Below are positions 1-9,401 of a stretch of DNA of 64,000 bases, piece after piece; positions within the stretch are counted from its first letter, which is position 1, and each line of letters starts with the position of its first letter. The stretch is from positions 62,001 through 126,000 of the forward strand of contig DEZB01000050.1 of assembly GCA_002364735.1 (NCBI GenBank). Direction: 5' to 3'. The notes under the pieces were generated by a model. It saw only the letters and a list, made by a program, of their open reading frames with translations. It was not told where the DNA came from and did no database searches. The DNA comes from Bacteroidales bacterium UBA3143 (lineage in GTDB: Bacteria > Bacteroidota > Bacteroidia > Bacteroidales > Dysgonomonadaceae). Both the position numbers and the translations under genes were made by a program.

Positions 1-2416
1 CCACTTCTTTTAAGGGAATTTGATTACCATCGGGAAGGGTTACAAATAAATTCCTGACATCGTCAATACTTGTGCGGTGTTCCTCATCCAGTCTCACAAC
101 AAGGTCGAACATCCGCTCGCCTTCGTAAATGCTACCGGCAACGCCACCACTAAAGGCGGTTTCAACAATCGTATTGAGTTCTTTAATTTTCAGGTTGTAA
201 CGTCCCATCTTATTACGGTCGTAATTTACAGTGATTTGTGGCAGTCCTCTGGTTGCTTCGGCCTTAGCAGCAGCAACACCATCAATACCTGCAACTAATC
301 CTGCAATTTCTTCTGCTTTGGAAGCCAGAATATCCAAATCATCGCCATACAATTTAACGGCAACATCTTGACGGATACCCGTTAACAGTTCATTGAAACG
401 CATCTCAACAGGTTGGCTGAATTCATAATTGATACCGGGCAAAACGCTGACTTTTTCTCTGACTTTATCAATTAATTCTTCTTTCGATGCGGCTTTTGTC
501 CATTGTTTCTGAGGATTTAAAATCACAAATATATCTGCAATGTCAATGGGCATGGGATCCATGGGTAAATCTGCCACTCCAATTCTGCTCTGCACGCTTT
601 CTACTTCATCCGGGAAGTTTTCCAAAACAATCTGTTCCAGCCGGGTGGAGGTTTTTGTAACTTCGCTCAATGAAGTTCCAGGCTTTAAAAATGCCTGAAA
701 AGCAAAATCGCCCTCATCGAGTTTTGGAATAAATTCGGCTCCCATCCGTGTAAACAGAAAACCGCCGGAAACTAACAGCACAAAAGCGATTGTTATTACA
801 ATCCAACTTCTTTTAAGCGACCAACCAATTACAGGCGTATAAGCATTTTCGAGTTTCAGAATAACTTTATCGCCCCAAGATTTTTTATCTGTCTTTGGTG
901 GTTGAAGAAATAATGCTGCCATCATTGGAATATAGGTCAGGCATAATATTACCACGCCCAAAACGGCAAAGCCAAAGGTCATGGCCATGGGGATAAACAT
1001 TTTACCCTCTACCCCCTGCAATGCCAAAACGGGTATAAAGACAATCAGTATAATCAACTGTCCGAAAAATGCCGAGTTCATCATTTTACTTGACGAATTA
1101 TAAGCAATTTCGTTTCGTTTGGACTGGTCGAGTTTTGTGCCGATAAGGTTTTTACGGTGCAGGTAAAAAATCATACTTTCGACGATAATAACCGACCCAT
1201 CGACCAATATCCCGAAATCGAGCGCCCCCAAACTCATCAGGTTTGCCCATACCCCAAACAGGTTCATCATGATAAAGGCAAATAGTAATGCCAGAGGAAT
1301 TGTAGATGCCACGATTAATCCGCCCCTTAAATTCCCCAGGAATATTACGAGGACAAAAATTACAATTAGCGCACCCAACGACAGGTTTTCTGCAACCGTA
1401 GAAGTGGTGCTTTTAATGAGTTTGCTACGGTCGAGGAAAGGTTCTATTACGACACCGTCGGGCAATGATTTTTGTATTAAAGCCATCCGTTCTTTAACAT
1501 CCTTAATCACATCATTTGAGTTTTCGCCCTTCAGCATCATCACGATACCGCCAACAGCTTCACCCTTACCATCTTTTGTAAAAGCGCCGAAGCGGACAAA
1601 ACTTCCGTATTTCACTTCTGCTACATCCCTGATAAAAATGGGTTGCCCGTCAATGTTTGCGACCAAAGTGTTTTTAATATCATCCAACGAACGCATCAAC
1701 CCTTCGCCACGGATAAAGTTGGCCTGAAAATTTTTCTCGATATATGCGCCGCCTGTGTTCTGATTGTTGTCGTCAAGTGCTTCAAAAATATCCGAAATGG
1801 CTAAACCCATACTTCTGAGTTTATCAGGATTAACAGCGACTTCGTATTGTTTACCCCTGCCCCCAAAAGAGTTTACTTCTACCACTCCGGGCAGCATAGC
1901 CATTTGTCGTTTTACAATCCATTCCTGCATGGTGCGCAGTTCCATGTCGTTATAAACGGTATCGTAACCGGGTTGCACTTCAAGCGTGTATTGATAAATT
2001 TCGCCTAATCCGGTGCTGATTGGCGCCATAAACGGTTCCCCAAATCCCTGTGGAATTTTTTCTTTCACTTCGGCTAAGGCTTCACTTACCAACTGCCGGG
2101 GAAGATATGTCCCGGCGCTTTCTTTGAAAACAATGGTTACAACCGAAAGCCCAAAACGTGACACACTTCGTATTTCGGTCACGTCGGGCAGGTTCGCTAC
2201 TGCCAATTCTACCTGATAGGTTACAAACTGTTCAATGTCTTCCGTGCCCAAATTGGGTGCGGTGGTAATTACCAAAACCTGATTGTTTGTAATGTCAGGT
2301 GTGGCGTCAAGTGGCACTTTCGTCATGGAATATATTCCACCGATAATCAGGCCAATGGTCATCAGCCCGATAAGTGCCTTATTCTTTATTGAAAAAGATA
2401 TTATTTTGTTTATCAT
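1..2416 (-). CDS. CzcA/CusA-like heavy-metal RND efflux pump (N-terminal part; 3' end off the window)
   Basis: Inner-membrane RND proton antiporter of the heavy-metal efflux family, which pumps divalent or monovalent metal ions across the envelope with an adaptor and an outer-membrane channel. I translated it by hand from the ATG at 2416. It starts MINKIISFSIKNKALIGLM and has the usual first membrane helix, then the porter domain with VPLDATPDITNNQVLV near residue 35, and TM4 with the LGALDFGILVDGSVIIVES segment, whose Asp is the proton-relay residue of the family. 805 codons are present; full-length members are about 1,040 or more, so the C-terminal part is missing at the left edge. It follows the His-rich protein and the Fur gene on the same strand, so a Fur-controlled metal operon is likely. 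The substrate cannot be decided; Zn/Co/Cd or Cu are all possible. Confidence 0.93.
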   Translation of the reverse strand, partial: MINKIISFSIKNKALIGLMTIGLIIGGIYSMTKVPLDATPDITNNQVLVITTAPNLGTEDIEQFVTYQVELAVANLPDVTEIRSVSRFGLSVVTIVFKESAGTYLPRQLVSEALAEVKEKIPQGFGEPFMAPISTGLGEIYQYTLEVQPGYDTVYNDMELRTMQEWIVKRQMAMLPGVVEVNSFGGRGKQYEVAVNPDKLRSMGLAISDIFEALDDNNQNTGGAYIEKNFQANFIRGEGLMRSLDDIKNTLVANIDGQPIFIRDVAEVKYGSFVRFGAFTKDGKGEAVGGIVMMLKGENSNDVIKDVKERMALIQKSLPDGVVIEPFLDRSKLIKSTTSTVAENLSLGALIVIFVLVIFLGNLRGGLIVASTIPLALLFAFIMMNLFGVWANLMSLGALDFGILVDGSVIIVESMIFYLHRKNLIGTKLDQSKRNEIAYNSSSKMMNSAFFGQLIILIVFIPVLALQGVEGKMFIPMAMTFGFAVLGVVILCLTYIPMMAALFLQPPKTDKKSWGDKVILKLENAYTPVIGWSLKRSWIVITIAFVLLVSGGFLFTRMGAEFIPKLDEGDFAFQAFLKPGTSLSEVTKTSTRLEQIVLENFPDEVESVQSRIGVADLPMDPMPIDIADIFVILNPQKQWTKAASKEELIDKVREKVSVLPGINYEFSQPVEMRFNELLTGIRQDVAVKLYGDDLDILASKAEEIAGLVAGIDGVAAAKAEATRGLPQITVNYDRNKMGRYNLKIKELNTIVETAFSGGVAGSIYEGERMFDLVVRLDEEHRTSIDDVRNLFVTLPDGNQIPLKEV

Positions 2417-2606
2417 TTCACATCTGTTTTTATTTGAGGAAAAGGATGCTGAAACATATCAACATTCTCCTGTTAATTTTTTTCGTTAAACTTAGCTTTT
2501 CATGAAGCTGCTGCTTGTTCAATCACTTCTTTTTCATACTTAAAAGATTAAGTGATTAGTAATACCGATAAAATACTCTATCGGATTTACATGAAAATTA
2601 AAAAAA

Positions 2607-3008
2607 TTAAACAGTGGTGGGAGGTGCCCTTAATAAATGGTTGGTGAGAAATATTTGTTTGTGTGAGAAAAATATTAAATAATCGCTATAATTTACCTCA
2701 TTGAGCTTTGACGCAAAGTCAAACTCTGTGTTAATGCTAAAAAAATCAAAAGTGAGATTAGTTGCAGGTGTAGAATGTACAATTAAATCGCTCCCGTTTT
2801 CTGAGAAAATAAGGTTAAAAGCATGGCAATGCATGTCCGGGTTTTCATTATGACTGTTGGTATTGGTAGTTTCGCACTCTAAATTTTCCGGATGTGATTC
2901 TATCGAATCAAAATGATGATGGTGAGGAATTATAGCATGAAATAATATTATCAGCCCTGCCAACAACATTAATACAATTTTTCTATTTCTATTCTTCCCT
3001 TCAAGCAT
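2607..3008 (-). CDS. Small His-rich exported or membrane-anchored protein
   Basis: A 133-residue protein with a hydrophobic N-terminal segment (about residues 10-24, signal peptide or anchor) directly followed by an HHHH cluster (HAIIPHHHHFD) and further His/Cys residues (CETTNTNSHNENPDMHCH). The rest is hydrophilic with no domain I recognise. It lies between a Fur-family gene upstream and a CzcA-like pump downstream, all on the minus strand. Short His-rich proteins are common next to RND metal pumps in Bacteroidota, and a periplasmic metal-binding or metal-delivery role is an inference from composition and position only. Confidence 0.7.
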   Translation of the reverse strand: MLEGKNRNRKIVLMLLAGLIILFHAIIPHHHHFDSIESHPENLECETTNTNSHNENPDMHCHAFNLIFSENGSDLIVHSTPATNLTFDFFSINTEFDFASKLNEVNYSDYLIFFSHKQIFLTNHLLRAPPTTV

Positions 3009-3076
3009 AATTAATTTCTGAATCTAAAATTATAACGGCAAACTTACATAAAAGTTTATGCAACTGAGTTGCAAAG

Positions 3077-3490
3077 TTAGACCTTGCAGTTTGAGCATAT
3101 TCCTTTTACTATCATATTAACACTTTCAAGAGAAAAACTATGAGGTAGTTTTATTTCGGGAACAGGTATGTCATTTAAACAATAGGTTTGACTACATTTT
3201 GTGCAAAGAAAATGGACATGCAGGTCTTCCGGGTGGCACTGGCAAGTATCCCGACAAAGAGCATATTTAACCGAACCCGTTCCATCATCTATGCTATGAA
3301 TGAGTTTGCTATTTACAAAAGTCTTTAATGTTCTGTAAAGAGTCACTTTATCAGCTTGTTCAAATTTTTGTTCCAGTTCAGACAAACTGATAGCCGTTTT
3401 TTGTTCGATTAAAACTTGCAACACCAACTCTCGCATCGCGGTTGGTTTGATGTTTCGCGTGACGAGTTTACTGTCTATTCCCTTCTTCAT
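3077..3490 (-). CDS. Fur-family metal-responsive transcriptional repressor
   Basis: A 137-residue protein with the Fur fold: an N-terminal winged helix (about residues 12-75; MRELVLQVLIEQKTAISLSE, then KVTLYRTLKTF, the recognition-helix segment) and a C-terminal dimerisation and metal domain with HVHFLCTKCSQTYCL and a terminal CSNC pair. The two CxxC pairs fit the structural zinc site of Fur/Zur/PerR proteins. It is the first gene of a minus-strand group with a His-rich protein and a CzcA-like pump, so it most likely represses this efflux operon in response to zinc or another divalent ion. Fur, Zur and PerR cannot be told apart from the sequence alone. Confidence 0.88.
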   Translation of the reverse strand: MKKGIDSKLVTRNIKPTAMRELVLQVLIEQKTAISLSELEQKFEQADKVTLYRTLKTFVNSKLIHSIDDGTGSVKYALCRDTCQCHPEDLHVHFLCTKCSQTYCLNDIPVPEIKLPHSFSLESVNMIVKGICSNCKV

Positions 3491-3520
3491 ATTTTTTTCT
3501 TCTTCAGTTTAATCAATATG

Positions 3521-3551
3521 CAAATGTAACGATTAAGTACCGTTTCGCAAA
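3521..3551 (-). promoter_or_regulatory. Putative promoter of the Fur-family gene
   Basis: On the minus strand there is a Bacteroidota-type -7 element TACATTTG (plus-strand 3521-3528) and a -33 TTTG (plus-strand 3548-3551) separated by 19 bases. This matches the known TAnnTTTG / TTTG consensus, and it sits about 30 bases upstream of the start codon at 3490. No Fur box could be defined with confidence. Confidence 0.5.
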
Positions 3552-4235
3552 TAAAATTACAGCTCATTTAAAAGCCTTTGGCTTGGGGGGCTTAGAAATG
3601 TGCTGCAACATGGGATTGTTTTTCCTTTTTCACTTTGTGGAATTAAATCCCTACAGGACAGTTTTCTAATCCAGAATAAAGATAAGATATTTTCTTTTGC
3701 AGGTAGTTATACCCAGGCATTGATGTTGCTGCAAATTCAATCTTTCGTTTTTAAGAGCGGATAAGTTTTTCCACATCCTCCTGTTTTCCAAATTGTTCTT
3801 GTTCTTCTTGTTGAAATGTATCCAAATACTGATTTTATGATGCCTGCTATTTCTTACGAGTATTAAAGAAAGAATTCGGAGTATCTCGATCACATTATCA
3901 GAAATTACCGCCTTTTTCGTAAGGTGATTTACACTAATGAGTAAGTATAAACTATGTGAAATTGAAAATATACAAATACCGTAAAGAACAGACGTATGTC
4001 TTAATTTGTGCGGATTGTTTCCACAGGAAGATAAGGACAATCAAAATAAGACTTACGCTCTTTACAGTGAAACAAAAGGCTTATTCGAAACGAAAGAGGC
4101 GAAGTGATGAAGGATTGCTGACCGGCGAAGCAGTCGGCTCCTGAAAGCATCGAAGCCAATGTAGTGAGAATGTGCCTGACTTTCTATTGTGTTTTATAAA
4201 AGAAAAACTTCCCAAATCATTTTATTGTTCAAAAA
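3552..4235. other. Gene-poor stretch between the Fur operon and the DUF3945 gene
   Basis: About 680 bases without a convincing gene. Two open frames exist (3666-4040 minus, 3956-4144 plus), but they overlap each other, look like no known protein and have unlikely composition. The part at 4090-4185 lies downstream of the DUF3945 gene on its strand. I see no tRNA, repeat array or insertion-sequence end here. It may be decayed ICE sequence. Confidence 0.4.
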
Positions 4236-4266
4236 AAACGAGTAAACAGCTTGTGTCTACTCGTTT
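4236..4266 (-). terminator. Intrinsic terminator of the DUF3945 gene
   Basis: A perfect 9-bp inverted repeat AAACGAGTA (4236-4244) / TACTCGTTT (4258-4266) with a 13-base loop. On the minus strand the stem is followed by an unbroken run of T (the plus strand shows A at 4231-4238). It begins 38 bases past the stop codon of the minus-strand DUF3945 gene, so it fits rho-independent termination of that transcript. Confidence 0.75.
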
Positions 4267-4303
4267 ATGAAAAATGAAGTTTATTGGTCATTTAGTCAAA
4301 AGC

Positions 4304-5710
4304 TTACATTTTCACCCCTCTTTTCTTGGGCTTCGATTGTTTTTGTCTTTCTTCCTTATTTTCCTGAATCGAATTCTGCTTCTCAGTAGGCTTCACTTGG
4401 TTTTTCTTAAGAGGTTCTTTTATGTTTTTGGTTGATTCATTGTTTTTACCTTCGTTATTTACGGCTACTTGGGTTTTACTCTCTTCCGCTACAGCAACTG
4501 TCTTTTCTTTATCTGGATTCCATTTGTAAAATCGCGGACGTTGTTCTTCTTCACTGTATTTTACATAGGCATTAAAAGGTTGTCCTTTTTTGTCTGTCAT
4601 ATTTTTCAGGTACAAGGTACGTCCGTCAATTAATGCATGCTGTTGTTTTTCAGAAAGTTCTAATCCACACAACGTTTTGGGGATGTTCTTTTCACCGTTT
4701 GGATGCTCGTTTTGATTTGCAGTTTGCACTTGTCGTTCGGAGAATTTGGGTGTATTATCAAACATAAAATCTAAACCTTTTTTATCTGCGTTTACCTGTA
4801 GAGTAGCTGAAAACTCTTTGCCGTTTTTGGATGTCATTCCTTCTAATCGCACTGCTTTTCCTTCAGCAAGATCACTTTGTTGTTTTTCGGAAAGTTCAAC
4901 TCCCAACAATTTATCGGGAATGCGTATGCGATCTGCACGGACGGCAATTAATTCGTTTGTCAGTTTGTCAATGGATACAAATGCATTGAACTTATTATCA
5001 GGTGTTGGGGAAAGCTCCACTTGTCTGCCTAAATTACCGGTGTTTCTAAGGCTTTCTTTGTCTTCGTCCGTAAAACGCACACCCATATAAAGTCGGTCTA
5101 ATTCCGGTTCGTGACGAATGGCATAAATAGCAAGATTGATTTCGCCATTTTCATTTTCTCTGAGTCCCAACCGCGCTTCAGTTCGTACGGTTGCATCACC
5201 TAATTCAATGGTAAGAGGAATTAAATTAGGTGATTTTCGCCACTCTAACATCTCTTGTAAATCGCCTGATGCAGATAAATTCTCCCTGGTTACTCCTATA
5301 GCTTCAAACTTTTCCCAATTAACTCGACTTTCATCGACTGGAGTAAATCCCTTAGAAACAGAGAATTTATCAAATTTAACCGAATAACCTTCAATGGTTT
5401 CTTCGTTTTCCGGAACATCAGGTCGCTTTAGCATGCTTTTCAGAATTTCTACAGATGCTTCTACTTGGTTATTTACAAGTTTATACAAACCAAAATGAGA
5501 AGGATCATTGTATTGACGCAGAAAGTTGCTCATAAAGTTTTTGAACATTCCGTTGTCGGTAATTTTCAAGAATTGATTTTGGTTACTCTCTTTGGGTGCA
5601 ACAGTCTGCACATTACCTTGCCTGTCGATGGACGATACTATGCCCAATTTCGTTTTGTTCTTGTCTTCTAAAACAAGCACACTTTCGATGTTGTTTTGAT
5701 TTGGTTCCAT
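4304..5710 (-). CDS. DUF3945 (with DUF4099-like N-terminus) ICE protein
   Basis: A 468-residue soluble protein, starting at MEPNQNN (ATG at 5710; an upstream in-frame codon lacks support). The N-terminal 120 residues (VLVLEDKNKTKLGIVSSIDRQG) resemble DUF4099. The second half carries repeated DUF3945-type units, recognisable by LLGVELSEKQQSDLAEGKAV near residue 280 and CGLELSEKQQHALIDGRTL near residue 355, each followed by a KNGKEF/KKGQPF beta segment. The C-terminus is a Lys/Glu/Gln-rich tail. These proteins are widespread in Bacteroides conjugative transposons, usually near a topoisomerase and excision genes; their molecular role is not established. Downstream is a clear terminator; upstream is a promoter with phased repeats shared with the mob operon. 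Confidence 0.85.
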   Translation of the reverse strand: MEPNQNNIESVLVLEDKNKTKLGIVSSIDRQGNVQTVAPKESNQNQFLKITDNGMFKNFMSNFLRQYNDPSHFGLYKLVNNQVEASVEILKSMLKRPDVPENEETIEGYSVKFDKFSVSKGFTPVDESRVNWEKFEAIGVTRENLSASGDLQEMLEWRKSPNLIPLTIELGDATVRTEARLGLRENENGEINLAIYAIRHEPELDRLYMGVRFTDEDKESLRNTGNLGRQVELSPTPDNKFNAFVSIDKLTNELIAVRADRIRIPDKLLGVELSEKQQSDLAEGKAVRLEGMTSKNGKEFSATLQVNADKKGLDFMFDNTPKFSERQVQTANQNEHPNGEKNIPKTLCGLELSEKQQHALIDGRTLYLKNMTDKKGQPFNAYVKYSEEEQRPRFYKWNPDKEKTVAVAEESKTQVAVNNEGKNNESTKNIKEPLKKNQVKPTEKQNSIQENKEERQKQSKPKKRGVKM

Positions 5711-5739
5711 AATTCTATATTTAAATGGTGAGTATATCA

Positions 5740-5810
5740 CAAATATAGAGAGAGATGATTAATTTAAAACTGAAATTTGGCAGGGTGTCGTGTGTTGTCG
5801 ATTGATGTCG
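5740..5810 (-). promoter_or_regulatory. Activator-type promoter of the DUF3945 gene with 10-bp-phased TGTCG repeats
   Basis: On the minus strand a -7 element TATATTTG lies at plus-strand 5740-5747, 30 bases before the start codon. There is no good -33 TTTG. Further upstream are three TGTCG motifs, read on the plus strand at 5786-5790, 5796-5800 and 5806-5810, spaced exactly 10 bases. A related phased set lies at a similar distance upstream of the mob-operon -7 (40804-40838), but there the motif reads TGTCG on the minus strand. A missing -33 plus helically phased repeats suggests a protein-dependent promoter. The regulator is unknown. Confidence 0.45.
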
Positions 5811-6270
5811 GTAATTGGCATAAATAATTTGCAATTGCATATCTTTTAAAGGACTAATTAGATTTATTGCCATCGTTGACAATAGCTTTTTGAGGTGTTT
5901 TCACTTCATAATATCACTGAATTAATTAGCTTTTAAATAAGTCTGCAAACGTATTACTTAAAAAAATAGAACTAATATAATTCAAGCTTAGTGTAAAGTA
6001 TATACTATTATACAGAGAGAAGAACTAGCTTTAAAATAAGTATTTTAAAAATAAAAGTCTATTTTACAAAACTTAAAACTCAACTCTATTCATTTGATTT
6101 TATGATAGTTCATAAACTATTTCTTCTGAGGCATGTTATAATATAGTGATTAATAAATCAGCAAACTAAGTTAATAAGATAAATCTCTTACTACGACAAT
6201 GCGATGATAAGTCAGAGAGCGAAACCGTAGAAAATTAATCCCCAAATATTAATCCTAAAAACAAACAAAA
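5811..6270. other. AT-rich intergenic region at the left edge of the copper cargo
   Basis: About 460 very AT-rich bases between the divergent DUF3945 gene and the first DUF3347 gene. I find no open frame of note, no clean TAnnTTTG element and no copy of the operator seen at 21046, 23583 and 27663. The promoter for the first copper operon must lie here but I cannot place it. Confidence 0.4.
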
Positions 6271-6852
6271 ATGAAAACTTTACAAACAACTGTTGGCATA
6301 CTATCCTTAACTTTAGCATTCATGTTCACTTCTTGTACGAACAGTGAAAAAAGAAACAATCCTTCCGATCAAAACAGTAAGGATGAGACCAGATTGTTAG
6401 GTTTAGACAATGTTGATGGTTCATTAGAGCAGTCAGATGCAGTTCTAACTACTTATCTTTATATGAAAGATGCATTGGTAAACGAAGATAGTAAAATTGC
6501 AGCAGAAGCGGGAAAAGATCTGGTTACACAGTTCAACGATTTTGAAACCGATAGATATGGTGAGAATAACCAACAAGAATTAAAAGAAATAATAGAAGAT
6601 GCAACAGAACATGCACAACACATTTCCGATAATCCAATAGATCACCAAAGGGAGCATTTTGACATATTGAGCAAAGACATGATAGACCTTATTGCTATTA
6701 CAGGTACGGGGAAAAAGCTTTACCAAGCTTATTGCCCAATGTATAACAATAACAAAGGTGCTCAATGGTTGAGTGAGTCTAAAGATATCCAGAATCCCTA
6801 TTTTGGAAGTAAAATGATGACATGTGGTGAAGTGCAAAAAGTGATTAATTAA
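6271..6852 (+). CDS. DUF3347 lipoprotein (periplasmic copper-binding-type domain)
   Basis: A 193-residue lipoprotein: signal peptide with lipobox FTSC (Cys near residue 22), a linker, then a DUF3347 domain from about residue 50. The domain is helical with a conserved end YCPMYNNNKGAQWLSES ... NPYFGSKMMTCG. The same ending recurs in the protein at 21976 and at the C-terminus of the CusB-like adaptor at 19166. DUF3347 is typically linked to Cus-type copper efflux in Bacteroidota; its Cys/Met-rich CPM and MMTCG ends make a Cu(I)-binding role plausible. It is the first plus-strand gene of the cargo, 51 bases before the multicopper oxidase. Confidence 0.85.
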   Translation: MKTLQTTVGILSLTLAFMFTSCTNSEKRNNPSDQNSKDETRLLGLDNVDGSLEQSDAVLTTYLYMKDALVNEDSKIAAEAGKDLVTQFNDFETDRYGENNQQELKEIIEDATEHAQHISDNPIDHQREHFDILSKDMIDLIAITGTGKKLYQAYCPMYNNNKGAQWLSESKDIQNPYFGSKMMTCGEVQKVIN

Positions 6853-6903
6853 TCACCTCCATATAAAACTCATCTCTAAATGTAAAATCAACGACTCTTT
6901 TAT

Positions 6904-9357
6904 ATGAAACAAGCTTTTACAATATCACATATTACAAAATTCCCTCTTATTATTTTATTCAGTTGGTTCTATTCATTTGCAACAATTGCTCAAATTGCAA
7001 ATCTTCAAGAAGAGAATATTGACAACTGGCCGGAGCGTGAATATCATCTCACTATCGATTATAAAGAGGTGAATTTTACCGGAAAACAGGTAAAGGCTAT
7101 GACTATAAATGGTGGTATCCCGGGACCCAATCTGATCTTTGAAGAAGGAGAATATGCCATAATCCATGTAACCAATAATATGAACGAAGAAACATCGATA
7201 CATTGGCACGGCATGATTCTACCCAATTATTTTGACGGTGTACCCTATTTGACTACACCCCCTATACGACCCGGGGAGACCTTTACCTACAAATTTGCTA
7301 TTAAACAATCCGGAACATATTGGTACCATTCGCATACAGGTTTGCAGGAGCAACGTGGCGTATATGGATCCATTCAAATTAATCCCAAAGAAAAAGATTT
7401 TGAATACGACAAAGACCTCGTTTTAGTCTTATCAGATTGGATTGATGAAAATCCTGATAATCAGTTGCGAAATTTGAAACGTGGGAACGAGTGGTATTTA
7501 ATCAAGAAAAATCAAGTGCAAAGTTGGGATAAGGTGATTAAGCAAAAGGCAGCAGGCGCTAAACTAAAAATGATGTGGCAGCGCATGCCCGATATGGCAA
7601 TATCGGATAACTACCACGATCTGTTTTTAATAAACGGTGAAAACAAACAGGAATATCCCGATTTTGAACCCGGAGAGAAAGTACGGTTGCGCTTTGTAAA
7701 CGCTGCGTCGGCTTCTTATTTCTGGCTCACCTTTGGTGGAGAAGACCCTTTGTTGATTTCGGCCGATGGCAAAAATGTGATACCTGTAAACAAGAACAAA
7801 ACATTAATTAGTGTAGCCGAAACCTATGACTATATTGTGACTATTCCGTCAAACGGAAAGTTGCAAATACGTGCCACTTCTCAAGATGGCTCGGGTGAAG
7901 CATCCGCTTATATTGGTAAGGGCCCTATCCTTGCAGCATCTTTTGTGCCTAAACCCGACCTTATCAAATTAATGAAAGAGATGATGGCGATGGACATGAA
8001 AATGGGAGCTCCAGCAGCTAAGTTTCGACCACGAAAAAGCGATTCCATCCGGGTTATGGAAAAGTACAGTATGTCGATGGATGAAATGGATATGGATATG
8101 GAAAAGTCTATGAGCAAATCGGATGATATGCAGATGGAGAACAACAAAGATTCGACCCAAATGGCCAATGAGAAGATAGATCATTCCACAGCAGCCGATA
8201 AGAAAGAGATGCAGCAAAAGACAGAGATGGAAATGAATAATGGAGAGAAGGAACACAACGAGAATGAAATGAACGAAATGGATGAAAATAATATGGGATA
8301 CGTTCTTCCTGCAGACAAAGTGATTGGCGATCCCATGAAAACAGGCAGTAATCCAAGTTTTAACTACAATTACCTGAAATCACCCGAAAAAACAAACTTC
8401 GAAGAGGATAAACCCATGCGTGAAATGCTCTTTAATCTTACTGGGAATATGAATCGTTACGTGTGGAGTATCAATGGAGTACCCTTGTCAGAAGCGAGCA
8501 AGATTAAGATTAAGCAAGGTGAAGTTGTTCGCATTACTTTAAACAACCTTACTATGATGCATCATCCGATGCACTTGCATGGACATTTTTTCAGGGTCTT
8601 AAATAAAAACGGTGAGTACTCTCCCTTGAAACATACAGTTAATGTAGCTCCAATGCAAAAAGTAGTAATCGAGTTTGATGCAAATGAATCGGGAGATTGG
8701 TTTTTCCATTGCCATGTACTTTATCACATGGACACTGGAATGGCACGTGTTATAAGTTATGATACTCCCAGAGACGAACGCATGAAACGCTATGCCTTAG
8801 GCAATCTAACTAAAACTGACAAGCATTTGTTTACGTGGGCAGAGCTTACTGTTGCCAGCCACATGACAGATTTTTTTGCTACCACCACAAATATCAGAAA
8901 TCAGGTGCGCCTGCGTGGTGAATATGGTTGGAATAAAAATTTGGAGGCCGAACTAACATATGAGCGATATCTAAACAGTTATTTCAGAGTCTTTGGGGGA
9001 GCACATCTGGAGAATGAGAATGAAGGCAGCCTGGATGATTTGGAGACCACAGCGGTGGTTGGCATCAAATATTTTTTGCCGCTCTTAATAGATTCCGATT
9101 TGCGTATCGATAGTAAACTCAGACCTCAAATAGGTCTTTCTACTGCCACAATGATTTTTCGCCGTGTGCTACTTTATGGTGAATTTGAATACCAAATGGA
9201 TTTTGGTTGGGTCGATGATTTACCAGACGGGAGTAACCTGAAAGGAGAAACCACTTGGCAAGTAGGGCTGGAATATTTTATAAATCGAGACTGGCGTATC
9301 AATGCCAGTTATGACAACCGATTTGGTGCCGGCGCAGGTGTGGCTATGATCTTTTAA
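6904..9357 (+). CDS. copA: CopA-type multicopper oxidase fused to a CopB-like outer-membrane domain
   Basis: An 817-residue exported protein (signal peptide to about residue 30). The oxidase part has the copper-ligand motifs in order: HWHG (100-103), YHSH (141-144), HHPMHLHGH (about 556-564) and HCHVLYHMDTGM (about 601-612), covering T1 and the trinuclear centre. Between cupredoxin domains 2 and 3 lies a Met/Asp-rich insert (about 350-460; MDEMDMDMEKSMSKSDDMQM). After the last oxidase motif, about residues 640-817 resemble copper resistance protein B: alternating amphipathic strands such as NQVRLRGEYGWNKNLEAELT, ending in ...MIF with a terminal Phe, as in outer-membrane barrels. Family role: oxidises Cu(I) to Cu(II) in the periplasm. 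CopA and CopB are usually separate genes, so this is a fusion or an outer-membrane-tethered oxidase. Confidence 0.9.
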   Translation: MKQAFTISHITKFPLIILFSWFYSFATIAQIANLQEENIDNWPEREYHLTIDYKEVNFTGKQVKAMTINGGIPGPNLIFEEGEYAIIHVTNNMNEETSIHWHGMILPNYFDGVPYLTTPPIRPGETFTYKFAIKQSGTYWYHSHTGLQEQRGVYGSIQINPKEKDFEYDKDLVLVLSDWIDENPDNQLRNLKRGNEWYLIKKNQVQSWDKVIKQKAAGAKLKMMWQRMPDMAISDNYHDLFLINGENKQEYPDFEPGEKVRLRFVNAASASYFWLTFGGEDPLLISADGKNVIPVNKNKTLISVAETYDYIVTIPSNGKLQIRATSQDGSGEASAYIGKGPILAASFVPKPDLIKLMKEMMAMDMKMGAPAAKFRPRKSDSIRVMEKYSMSMDEMDMDMEKSMSKSDDMQMENNKDSTQMANEKIDHSTAADKKEMQQKTEMEMNNGEKEHNENEMNEMDENNMGYVLPADKVIGDPMKTGSNPSFNYNYLKSPEKTNFEEDKPMREMLFNLTGNMNRYVWSINGVPLSEASKIKIKQGEVVRITLNNLTMMHHPMHLHGHFFRVLNKNGEYSPLKHTVNVAPMQKVVIEFDANESGDWFFHCHVLYHMDTGMARVISYDTPRDERMKRYALGNLTKTDKHLFTWAELTVASHMTDFFATTTNIRNQVRLRGEYGWNKNLEAELTYERYLNSYFRVFGGAHLENENEGSLDDLETTAVVGIKYFLPLLIDSDLRIDSKLRPQIGLSTATMIFRRVLLYGEFEYQMDFGWVDDLPDGSNLKGETTWQVGLEYFINRDWRINASYDNRFGAGAGVAMIF

Positions 9358-9401
9358 ACGTTTCACTATCAATAACTATTAATTAAAAAACAAAAAAAAC
9401 T

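Noticed and set aside
3666..4144. Open frames of 124 codons (minus) and 62 codons (plus)
   Set aside because: They overlap each other antisense, have no recognisable motif or ribosome-binding site and unlikely amino-acid patterns.
5811..6270. A further copy of the AraC-type operator upstream of the first copper block
   Set aside because: AATATAATTC and GTGTAAAG occur near 5975-5997, but their spacing is 16 rather than 21 bases and no -7 element follows at the right distance.
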